Positions 23,290-32,560 of a stretch of 64,000 nt of DNA are shown here, one piece after another (positions within the stretch are counted from its first letter, which is position 1; each line of letters begins with the position of its first letter). The position numbers and the translations under genes were made by a program. Below the pieces are notes generated by a model. It searched no databases, had not been told where the DNA came from, and saw only the letters and a program-made list of their open reading frames with translations. The DNA is from Phalacrocorax aristotelis. Lineage: Eukaryota > Chordata > Aves > Suliformes > Phalacrocoracidae. The stretch spans positions 2,666,001-2,730,000 of the forward strand of contig NC_134286.1 in the NCBI RefSeq assembly GCF_949628215.1. Direction: 5' to 3'.

Positions 23290-26200
23290 CTATAAAAGTG
23301 TTTGGGAAGAATAGAAATATTATTCGTAATGCTAATCGGATTCCATTCGAACAAGCATCAAAGAGAGACTAGTTTGTCAGCACAGACACGGACAACATTT
23401 TGTGTAGATAGACAAGAATGCACAGCCACTACAGAAAACATCAACGCAATGAGCTGTCGGCTGAGAATCCTAAAAATTAAAACACGGATTGAGTATTAAT
23501 TGATGATCGGGTTAATTTTGGAATGTTGAGTGCCTCCGAAGAGGCGGAAGTTTACAGCACATTTTAGGTTAGGATCAGCCGTATGCTAGGGAAAGTTCAA
23601 GTCCTCATCTCTGTCAGCCACAGGGAAGTGTGGGAATCACACATAAAACCACAATACTTGTCTATTGTCCAAACTTCAGGGAAATTGGTTCTCCCTTGTT
23701 TTCTATTAAAATGTCTGCTATTACTTTTTAAGTCGACACATCAAAATCGCAAAGCTCCTATCAAAGATCCTTTGAAGTGCATTAGCCCCATATTAATTTT
23801 TAGCAAAGAAGCTCCTGAATTAGCTTTAAAATGAAAGAATAAACAACCCGTTAACTGGATAATGATACTCAACTTGCGAAGAGAGATCACTGTAAATCAG
23901 AAGCAACAGAGAATACAACAGGCTAGTCTGTGCCTACAGGGGCAAAGGGAGCCCGTAGCAAATGTTGTGCTTCTACTAGCAGCAAGAAATCTGCTGGGGA
24001 AAGGCCATCAGGAGCTGACTGAAGCTTGTAGCTAGTCCTAGCAAATGGCAGCTCTTAGGTAAGTAGCTGATACGGTAAGAACCTGTAAGAAAGAGGCTTG
24101 CAGATCAAGAGACAGGACCAAGTTTATTTTGCAGATCTCTTGTTGAATTGTTCTGAGGCGAAGAATTGTTTCAAAGAATTGTGTAAAACTTAAAACCAGA
24201 TTTCTGGCACAGTACCAACCCGTGCTGAGCAGAAGAGGCAATCCAGCAGTCCAGAGAGGATATGCAAAGTCAGCTCAGGGTTGGATAGCAATCTTACTGA
24301 GCTCTATTGTTCCCCAAATATTCTGCATTGCTCTTGTGCCAAGCCTGAGAGGGACACTATGATAGCACGGGCCACCTGTGGAAGGGCTCTATCACACAGC
24401 AGGAATGAGGCTCAAGGAGAACACTATTCTTTCGGGCTCTCCCTGGGAGTAGCCCTGTGCAGATACTGCAGCTGGTCTGTCTTTACAGGACGGCAGTGAA
24501 ACACACCCCCTTCTGACAAGGAGGCCAAATCGTTAGCTCCTGCAGATGTATTACCAATACATCTGTGTTTATTCCCGTGTTTACTGTAGCTAAAGTACCT
24601 CATTAGTTTTGGTATCTCCGTTTTCAGAGTGGTTTTCTTCTTTAGCATCCTCTTGTTTAGTTTCATCTTTGCCTTTGGCTCCTTTCTTCCCTTTTGTTGC
24701 TGCCTTTTTGTCCTCCTTTTTATCATTTGCTGCTTTTTCCTTCTGTGAAGAAAACAGACCGTGTTATGGTAAGCGCTAATTTCTACCTCGTACATCTGCA
24801 CAAGCACATTCTCAACTCTAAAACCTTCTGTGTGACCTGCTTCTACACACTGAACTTCCTATTGACAACGATGAGATGAAAGTTTCTACGGAGAAGTGCT
24901 TTCCTTCTATTCTGCCCTGAATGCGCTACTGGGAAGCGCATAATATAAAAGCAGCCATGGCTGGGGTTAGAAGAATTTCTATTTTAAACAGGCATTCAAT
25001 TAAATTAGCTAAAATATGTTGGAGTTGAACTGGCCTGTATTTCTGCTGTGCTGCTGAAAGGCATGCCACAGAACAAAGGGAACATGTACAACTAGTGGAA
25101 ATACCAGAATACTTCAGATGTGCTATTAATGCCTATTTAGAAAACTGTAACAAAGCTGTAGTCAAAGGACTTTCCCCCTTCCCTGCCAGAAAAACTCCTT
25201 ACTGTAGTAAAACTGTGTGATAAAGAAGTCGGGGGCGCAAGAGCATCAATTCAATAACGAGACCTTTGCGTTTCTTATTTAAGCGCCACTTCTTATATGT
25301 GGAACAGGCTAAATCAAAACAAAACTTGGTGCTACAACTTATGTAGTAATAGTTTTCTATAGGACAAGGCCAGATCCCGACCCCAAGGCAGTAACTAGCA
25401 TGACTCTCACTGGTTTCACTTCCAAGGATCTGCCTCGTGCTGCCAATAAGTAACTGCACTAAGCAAACTAGCTTAGTTCCTCGCTTGATTAACCGAGTTG
25501 CACAAAGGAGCCATTAATATCTGCAAAATTACCACTCACAGGTAAGTGAAGATACACAGATAATTACTAAATATCTCTCTCTCTCTCTCTCTACTCAGAA
25601 GATGGAGTTGCCTCAGTGACTGGAAGTTACGAAAAGTACACTTTCTTATTTCAACACCTCACTTACTAGTGTACAAAATTAATTCACATTAAAAATGAGC
25701 TGCTTGCTAAGGGTAAACTCAGTTACAGAGTAGAAGGGGCAAAATCACTTGATTCTTCAAGGACACCAATGCTGATAATTGAAAATTCACCAAAATTAAC
25801 CTCAAATCCTATAATAATGCACAAAATTTAAGACAGGAGGTTGGTAGCACTCGAATGGGTGAGGGTCTCTTTCCTCTCTAACCTCCCACTCCCCAGTCTG
25901 ACCTGGCTGAGGGATTTCAGCCCACCTGGGAAACTCTACTACGACAGGGGGTGAGGAGCCCCTTCTCCTGGGCTGTGCCCACTCTCCACAAGCCTCTCCT
26001 CCTCTCTGGGGACTGACTTATGTATGTATGCAGCTCCTTCAGAGAGAAGGAAGAGAGTCACCAGAGGAAAGAGAAAAGTATGCCTCCACTTGTTCTTTTT
26101 CCCCTCTGTTGGCTGAACAGCCCTCCAACTTTCAAGAGAGGTGGAAAAAATACAAATATCACAGTAATGTCAGCACCCAAGTCTCCTGGTAGCATCCGGC

Positions 26201-29200
26201 AGCAAGATTTAGAATTGCAATGCTACCATGGTACTGCTTTCCTCTCTGTCACTTGAACAGACCTCATCAGACCTTTGAAGCACACGTAAGTAGTCCAGCA
26301 CGAAGGGCTCCTCCAGCAGCACCAGTATGCTCTGAACTCACGAGCACAGGTGTGTTAGTCACTTGCTCTTCCCATGTAAGCCGTAAAGGATTTTTAAAGA
26401 CTTGGATTGTTTGAAAAAGGGTATCTTTTCCCTTACCCCATTAAAAAAAGAAAACAAAGTATTAAGAGAGCTAACACTGTCGTTTTCTGTAGCTTGCTCT
26501 TTGCTGGTAAAGCCCTGCTTCGGCAAGCATTGGAGGAGAGCCCACAGAAACTGGCTTCCATGGCCGGCCTGACCGGAGAGAAAGTGTCTCGCAGCACACA
26601 GCTGTGCGTGAGGATCCCGGGATCCCTGCTCTGTCCTGCAAGATCTGTGGCTCCTGGGGACAAGCTAACATCTATTCAGAAAGGGATCAAGCCTGCTTCC
26701 ACAAGCGAGTGACTCCAGGAAAAAAACATACCCAAGGAGACAACGATATTTTTCGATTTTCAAGTTCCTCCCATCCTCTCCGCTAGTTCTGAGCTAGTAC
26801 CCTTGCATTAATTTCCCTGAATAATTTTTCTACACAGGTGGCAACATCAATTCAGTAATAAGGTCATGTGTTTTATAACATGATAAAACTTTTTTCTCAG
26901 CTCTAAGTTTTCCAACATGGCAAAGTTTAAAAGGTGAAATCTATTCTGACACACACAAAAACGTTCAAAGAACCTGAAGGTTGTAACGTTAAGCATTTGG
27001 GGAAGCAAGAACTAAAGATGACTGCACAATTCTTATTACATCCCCCTTTGCACAGGTATTGATCCAGCCTTAGGAGCTCTGGAGAGCCGAAGAGGCAGCT
27101 CAAGTATCCTGGCTTCAAACCAGCACCTCAGAAGCAAGAGGACCAATGCTTTCCCAGACCAACTGGGGGGCAATGACCAAGGCACCACTCCCAGCAGAAC
27201 TAATCTGTGTATGATCCCAGAGGGAGCCCACAGCATACAGCGTGTGCACTGAGGGACCAACCAAGTTTTCACAGTCACTCACAGTCCTTAACTTTTGAAC
27301 GCTTATTTTCAAAACTTTTAAGATTCGGTGAACGCAGCTTTTGTGTATAAACTCTGAGATGTTTCCATAAAAATTTTAAAAAGCAAACTTGAAAAAAAAG
27401 AAAATACCAACAACGTGCATGGTGTGCAACGGCACTGACCTCTGCACGGGTCATCAGCAGAGGCTGAACCCGGGACTTTTAGATCCCCAGGCCAGCTCTC
27501 TGCCACTTGGGCTGGAAGAGCAGCCATGAGCAGTAGGCTCTCCTCCTCCCGGGGGACCAGCCACTTGGAGACGTAATCCAGAGCGTGCCAGCTGCTTGCA
27601 CCACAGGAATGCGGAGCGGCAGGGTCCCTAGGTTCCCCTGCCACTCCAGAATGGGATCTAGAAACCCAGCCGCACCACCAAGATGCAGATGTGAAAAATT
27701 TGCTCTGCACACCACTGAGATGACAGAGCTGAGGCGTGGGGTCCCCAAAATGGCAAGCAAGGTTCTCCTTCTTGTCCATTTCTCGTGATATCTCTGCTGC
27801 TCCACACAGCAAGACTTGGAGGCAGGGTAGTTTTCCATCATCTGGAAGTCTGCTGTGCCGTATGTCATTGTAAGGCCTTTTAAATGTACAGAAAAAAAGA
27901 GTTCTTGGTTCCCAGCCCGTCATCCCCTTCTGTAACTAACGCACCTCAGCTTTGCCCATGTGACCGTCCAAAACCACAAAGGAGAAGGTATCATGGGAAC
28001 AGGTTAAAATTAACACTAAGGTTTTGTTGTTGGGTTTGTTGGGGTTTTTTTTGCCAGCCGCAAAATCCAAACACAATCTGAATGTTTACAGACAGATCTA
28101 AAAAAATGCATTGCAAACGGCAGCCACTGGGGAAGTCTGTGGCAGGAGTGGGGTATAAAGAAATACCCCCTAGAGTGCAGAACTATCCCCTTTTAAATTT
28201 CAAACTGTTGCTCCAAAGCACAAAGGAACTTTAAATAGTTTCTTTTTTAACACTGTCAGCTATGCCAGTATTTTTGACATTTCCAAAAATATCCAGCTTA
28301 AGGAAACTGGTATGTAGAACTTTATCTCCGGTGACCAAAATCTGATAAACTGATAACTAAGAGGGCCTTTGAATAAGAACAGAGTAAGGAACTGTAATTA
28401 AAAGCACGATTTCCAATGCCTTCTCTAATTGAGTTTCTGATCTCTATTCAAAGCATCGTTTTCCCAACAATGCATTACATGAAACTTCAGAACGGCCTTG
28501 CAAGGCAAGCAGTAAAGCCTCACCACAACTGATTTAAAATCTGTTCAGTTTACCACATTCCTTCACTAGGAATTGGACAAAATTATCTTTACATCTTTCA
28601 TGTTCTTTTAACTCACATCATTCAATCTTTGAAGAAAACTAGGAAAAACCAAAATGGTTAGCTGTGGATGGTTTTTTCCCCCCTAAAAATGCCTTGAGAA
28701 AGAAAAGAATAACTTCAGTTCAAGAGATCTCAAACACTTACCTTAGGTGCTGCCTTTTTGGGCTTTGGCTCCGGTTTAGGCGGAGCAGGTTTCTGCACAA
28801 AACATACATAAGAATCAGAGTTAGATGAATGCCGTAAATGTTTTAGCAATATGTTGGTAACTTTTGAAAACTAGTCAAACAAAACATAGTTCAGAGCTGT
28901 CTGCTTCCTTCTGTAGTATAAAGAAGTAAATGCCAGAGACAGATCAGCATTTTTCGTTACCCAAACCCATGTTTCCTCATGTATGTTACAGCGGTTATGG
29001 CACGGACGCTGACAGTGGCAGCAAGCAGATCATTACTGTGTCTGGGTGTTACTGTCTGCTGTGAAGGCAAGCGGCCGTCAAAAATGAAAGGTATTAACAT
29101 TCGGACATACCTCTATTTATGAATACACATCTTAGCTTTCACTAAAATTAAGTACTTTCTTTTTTAAATAGCAACCCTATCCACTTGGCATTTCCAAGAT

Positions 29201-31563
29201 GGCTTTAAAAAGGGCTGGGTGCACAAAGTGTCTGCGGAAAAGGATGCCAAGAGCCTGTTTAATGCTGTGACTTTGGGCTGAACCCTACCGCATGACACAG
29301 ACTTACACCCTCTAGGTCTCACGTTACCCAACAGTTGGGCCCGCAAAATCAACGGGCAAACTGCGAGTATAAGGAGAGAGCAGGTAATTTATAGAGCTGT
29401 GAGCAGGTATTTGTACAGAGAAGACCTACAGAGAACCAAGGCATCTTGAAATCAGTATTCCTTGACTCTGGAGAGTCATGCGTCCAGACCGAACGTTAAC
29501 TAACACAGATGTTGCATCTCAGGTGAAATGTCTAAAAGTGAGCCTGTTTTGTGTTGATACTCAAGGACTGGAAACATAAGACAGCAATTTTACTTTTAAA
29601 TAGTGCAATACTCTAACCATGCCTTTCACAATATTGGTGGAAGGAACCCAAACATCTGTACATTATCTGTAACTGTCCCCCAGAACTTAGCATCCCATGT
29701 GATGTAACATTAAAAGGTAAATAAAGGTACTTACAGCGGATAGTCTAGCTGACCTTCTCTTTGGCTGCGTAAAGAAAGATGTGTCACTAAAATTCAGAGA
29801 GCGTATCAAGCAGTGCTTTCTCCGAACCACGACCCAGAATAACGCGACACACACGCTATGTCACAAAGTCCCGTAAAAATTCTAGGATTTATGAAACTAC
29901 GGGCATTACGGCGATGACCTCCCAAGAGTGCAGCGCTGTTCAATGGCTCTCACTCTACGCCGCTGCCCTTTCACCCCACCGAGGCGGTAAGCGATTAAGT
30001 TTCTTTATTTCCAGTTGTGCCATTAAGGCTCTGCCATGGAGAACCTGCCGGGATGGCTCAAGGGAACACGTTCCCGTTGGAGCTGGCGGCCTCTGGGCAC
30101 AGCCCGGCGGAGCTGCTGCCTGTGGCCGGGACACCCGGCACCCACCTCGGGCGACAGAACACGGGCTGGGCCTGGGCTCCCCGAACCCGGGCACCGGGCC
30201 CGAGCCTGCACCCACCGCTGGGGACTTTGTAATTTATGTGGACCACCACATGAGCTCATGGAGGAGCGGGGACCGGCACCGAAGAAGCAGCTCCTACCTC
30301 CTCCTTTGCCTCGCCTTCAGCTGGAGCCTGCAAGGAAAGGGAGAGACTGAGGTGAGAAGGCGGCACCATCCCCTGCACTCGGCTCCCTGACGCCGCTTGG
30401 AGCCCTCAGGGGAGCCCGGGAACCCCCAAGACCACTCGGCGGGGGGTGGGGTGGGGAACCGCACCTCCGGGCTCCCTTCCTCGGCAGCGTGAGGGGAGAT
30501 TAATGGCGGAAAGAAGGGGGGGAGGGGGCCCTCCCTTTCGCCGCGCCTCACGGACTACAACTCCCACAATGCCTCGGGGCCGCCCAGGCGACGTCACCGC
30601 GCCCAGCCGTTCCCGCGTTTAAAAAGTTCCCGCCAAATTACCTGCCACAACAAGGTCGTCGCCGGCCCCGCGCAAGGACAATGTCGGACACCCGCGTTCG
30701 TTTCCCGCCCGGCGGGGCCTCGGACCGGACCCGTCGCCCCCGGCCCCGCCGTCGGCGGGGCCGTGGGCGACGGGTCCGGTCCGAGGCCCCCCGGGCGGTC
30801 GGGGGTCCCGGCGGGTGGGGGGCGACCGCCTCCTCCTCCTCGTCCCCGGGGCTGGCGGAGGAGGGGGGACACACGGGACCGGTGGGACCCCCGCAACGAG
30901 CTAAAGTTACTAATTATGGTGGTGAATCCCTTCCCCGCTTTCCTTCAAGGACAGTTTCAAATTCTGCGCCGCCTAATGGCTCCAAATTACCATTGCACAA
31001 CCATCTGGTATGACAAGAAGTGGGAGAGGAGAAAAAAAAAAAAAAAAAAAAAGGGAGAACAAAGGCAAACGCAGGAGAAAGAGGCACCGTTTAGACCCAA
31101 ATCCTCCCGGGGAATGGCCCGAAAATACCCCCGGAGGTGCCCGGGAGGGCTGGGGCCGCTCGGTCCCGGGGTTTTCGGCGCTGGGCGAGCGGCAGAGCTC
31201 GCCGTGCCTAGCGCTGCCTGCCTGTGTTCTCCATAGGGGCAGCAGCAGCACTATGGCTGTTTGTAATCCAGCATGGAGACACTGCTCAGCCTTCTCCTTG
31301 CAAACAAAACAGCCCAAAGTGAACTCACAGGCTCCCCTGCCCGCGCCGAGCAGCCCCAACACACGCCCTAGCCCTCTCCCTCCAGTCCCAGCTCCGCTTT
31401 AGGACATACACAAAAAATTAAAAATGCAAAAACTCCACATAGACACACACGCGCGCGCGCAAAATTTTACAGCTAAATTTGCAAATGCTGCTTTTATCTC
31501 TCCCCTTCCTTCCCCATCTGTCTCCCCTAATTTTTTTTTTGTACTTACCTTTCTTTTGGGCAT
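23242..31563 (-). CDS. HMGN1: HMGN-family nucleosome-binding protein (HMG-14A/HMGN1-like, at the HMGN5 position), complete, six coding exons
   Basis: CDS = 31549-31563, 30298-30327, 29735-29764, 28742-28792, 24599-24742, 23242-23289 on the complement: 318 nt, 105 codons plus TAA. Every junction is GT-AG and in phase 0. HMGN proteins bind nucleosomes in the nucleus, counteract linker histone H1 and loosen chromatin. Visible parts: MPKRK (1-5), the family start and part of the nuclear localisation signal; the nucleosome-binding core RRSARLSA (18-25), with serines equivalent to the regulated pair in HMGN1; a Pro/Lys stretch KPAPPKPEPKPKK (26-38); a Lys/Glu-rich disordered region; and an acidic end finishing EAKSE. 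The length suits HMGN1 and lacks the long acidic tail of mammalian HMGN5. The sequence agrees closely with chicken HMG-14A as I remember it. SH3BGRL, 12.9 kb upstream and divergent, places it in the HMGN5 block. The symbol could equally be HMGN5 by synteny. Confidence 0.95.
23290..24598 (-). other. HMGN1: HMGN intron 5
   Basis: 1.3 kb intron with donor GTACTT at the right and acceptor TATAG at the left. No embedded gene or recognisable repeat was found. Confidence 0.85.
24599..24742 (-). CDS. HMGN1: HMGN coding exon 5 (Lys/Glu-rich regulatory region)
   Basis: Forty-eight codons between CTTCACAG and GTACTT. The segment is built from K, E, D, A and T, with KGKKGAKGK in the middle and ENGDTKTNE at the end, comparable to the ENGETKTEE region of mammalian HMGN1. 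It is predicted to be disordered. The donor GTACTT is weaker than those of the other introns. Confidence 0.95.
24743..28741 (-). other. HMGN1: HMGN intron 4
   Basis: 4.0 kb intron, the largest of the gene. It contains a short (TC)n run at 25574-25592 and a minus-strand open frame at 27318-27923 (201 codons) of unknown meaning. No clear transposon was recognised. Confidence 0.85.
25574..25592. repeat. (TC)n microsatellite
   Basis: About nine and a half TC dinucleotides in a row inside HMGN intron 4. Confidence 0.95.
28742..28792 (-). CDS. HMGN1: HMGN coding exon 4 (Pro/Lys-rich part of the nucleosome-binding domain)
   Basis: Seventeen codons between TTGTGCAG and GTAAGT. They encode KPAPPKPEPKPKKAAPK, the second half of the nucleosome-binding domain. 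The PAPPKPEPKPKK pattern is shared with HMGN2 and HMGN3. Confidence 0.95.
28793..30297 (-). other. HMGN1: HMGN introns 3 and 2 (with exon 3 between)
   Basis: Intron 3 is 28793-29734 and intron 2 is 29765-30297. No repeat or gene was recognised. From about 29940 rightward the base composition becomes GC-rich, leading into the intron 1 CpG block. Confidence 0.8.
29735..29764 (-). CDS. HMGN1: HMGN coding exon 3 (nucleosome-binding core PKRRSARLSA)
   Basis: Ten codons between TTACGCAG and GTAAGT. It encodes the eight-residue RRSARLSA signature that docks on the H2A-H2B acidic patch in the HMGN family. The arginines and both serines are intact. Confidence 0.96.
30298..30327 (-). CDS. HMGN1: HMGN coding exon 2 (APAEGEAKEE)
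   Basis: Ten codons between CCTTGCAG and GTAGGA. This is the acidic linker between the N-terminal MPKRK and the nucleosome-binding core. The exon is only 30 nt and symmetric (phase 0-0). Confidence 0.93.
30400..30900. promoter_or_regulatory. Promoter-like CpG block inside HMGN intron 1 (ZNF143/THAP11-type motif, CRE-like and E2F-like sites)
   Basis: Visible in order on the plus strand: ACTACAACTCCCACAATGC at 30554-30572, a close match to the ACTACAAnTCCCAGnATGC motif bound by ZNF143/THAP11-type factors at housekeeping promoters; GACGTCAC at 30590-30597 (CRE-like); TTCCCGCG at 30610-30617; TTTAAAA at 30618-30624; and TTCCCGCCAAA at 30627-30637, which read in reverse is the E2F consensus form TTTGGCGGGAA. 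The sites cluster within 84 bp in CpG-rich DNA. This would fit an alternative or divergent promoter within the HMGN gene. A minus-strand transcript starting here would lack MPKRK, so it could not make normal HMGN protein. Confidence 0.6.
30705..30798. repeat. Long GC-rich palindrome (hairpin), arms about 38-46 bp, 1-nt centre
   Basis: Around the central T at 30752, positions 30714-30751 pair with 30753-30790 with a single mismatch (30740/30764). Past one bulged base (30713), 30705-30712 pairs with 30791-30798. The arms are almost pure G/C. The structure could form a cruciform in DNA or a very stable RNA hairpin. It lies 42 bp past the intronic CpG block's TTTAAAA/E2F cluster and inside a plus-strand open frame beginning at 30681. 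Confidence 0.95.
31032..31052. repeat. Poly(A) run, 21 A
   Basis: Uninterrupted A21 in HMGN intron 1. No retroposed gene was recognised upstream of it. Confidence 0.95.
31549..31563 (-). CDS. HMGN1: HMGN coding exon 1 (MPKRK)
   Basis: Five codons, ATG to AAG, followed by GTAAGT. The family-typical split after MPKRK fixes both the start codon and the donor. The ATG is preceded on the minus strand by an AT-rich leader, and an acceptor-like site lies 86 nt upstream (see the candidate 5' UTR intron). Confidence 0.95.
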
Positions 31564-32480
31564 AGTTGCACCTTAATAGTTGATTGCAAAATGTATATAG
31601 ATATATATAAAAAATAAATGTGACCACCGAAAAAACTGTTTCAACCCTTCTGCAAAATTGAAAAAAAAGAAAAAAAAAAGAAAACGAAAGATGTATAAGG
31701 GACCAAGAGTTAATTGCAGCAGAAACTGAACAAAAAAAAATCCCCCCCTCTTTATTGCAAACAGTAAAATACACCAACACGCAACCAAACTGCATGAATG
31801 GGGAGCCCGAGATGGGCCCAGCCGCCGAGTGACGGCCGCGGCGGCCAATGGGAGCGCGGGTAGCGGCCCGGGAGGCGGGGCGTGGGCGGGTGGGCGGGGC
31901 GCGGTCCGTAGCGCGAGAGCCGCCGGCAGGCGGAGGGACGGCGGCGCTACGCTGTTTGCGTAGCGGAGCCGGCGTAAAGTGCGCGGTGAATAGGGCGCCG
32001 TCGCTGCGGCGGGGCGGGCGCCGCCGGCAGCCCGAGCGGGCCGGGCGGGCCGGGAGGCGACGCGGAGCGGAGAGGGGGTGGCCGTCCCCGGGCCGCCGCT
32101 TCTCCGAGCGGCCTCTCCGCTACGGCGCGTCCTGCCCCGGCGGCCGCAGATACCCCCCTCCGGCCGCCTCACCCCCGCCCCGTCGTCGCCTCCTTCCCCG
32201 CGTTCCCCCCAGAGGCCGGGAAAGAAACTTCCCCGAAAGTTACCACAGGCCGCAGGACGACAACATGGCGGCCTCGGCGGCGGCGCCGGCCCGCCCGCCC
32301 GGGGCTGCGGGGAGCCGCCATGCCGCGGGGCGCTGCGGCCTGGCGGCCGAGGGCGGCGGGCAGCAGAGGCCGGGCCGCCTGGGAAGGGGGGAGCCGGGCC
32401 GGCCACCGCCCCCCGCCTTTGCGGTACCTGTTGGAAAGGGCCGCCGGCCCCCATCCCTCCCCATCCCCACCCGGGTTACC
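31564..32480 (-). other. HMGN1: Candidate HMGN 5' UTR with possible non-coding first exon and intron
   Basis: On the minus strand, a long pyrimidine tract followed by TTTTGCAG ends at 31650, 86 nt upstream of the ATG, and looks like a strong splice acceptor. Candidate donors in the CpG island are GAG|GTAACC (exon end at 32480) and GTG|GTAACT (exon end at 32244). If spliced, the AT-rich leader with an upstream ATG near 31794 would be removed. If not, the 5' UTR would carry poly(T) tracts and an upstream ATG, which is unattractive for translation. The human HMGN5 gene has, as I recall, a non-coding first exon, which would fit. Confidence 0.4.
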
Positions 32481-32560
32481 TCAGCCGGCGGAGGGGCCGC
32501 GGCCTTTGTCCGCCCCGGCCCCGCCGGCTAAAAACGGGGTGACCGCAGGGTGCGATCGCC
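31795..32560. promoter_or_regulatory. HMGN1: CpG-island promoter of the HMGN gene, possibly bidirectional
   Basis: A sharp change to GC-rich, CpG-dense DNA occurs here. There is a CCAAT box at 31845-31849 (ATTGG on the gene strand) and a run of GC boxes at about 31873-31903 (GGCGGGGCGTGGGCGGG and GGGCGGGGC). AACATGGCGGC, a YY1-type motif read on the plus strand, is at 32262-32272. No TATA box is evident. HMGN genes are broadly expressed from CpG islands, so this is the expected promoter. The YY1-type ATG on the opposite strand raises the possibility of a divergent transcript. Confidence 0.75.

Noticed and set aside
29914-30390. 158-codon plus-strand open frame
   Set aside because: It runs antisense across HMGN exon 2 in GC-rich DNA and has no similarity to known proteins.
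31573-32454. 293-codon minus-strand open frame covering the HMGN promoter and leader
   Set aside because: It is the CpG-island composition followed by the AT-rich leader, out of frame with MPKRK; not a plausible protein.
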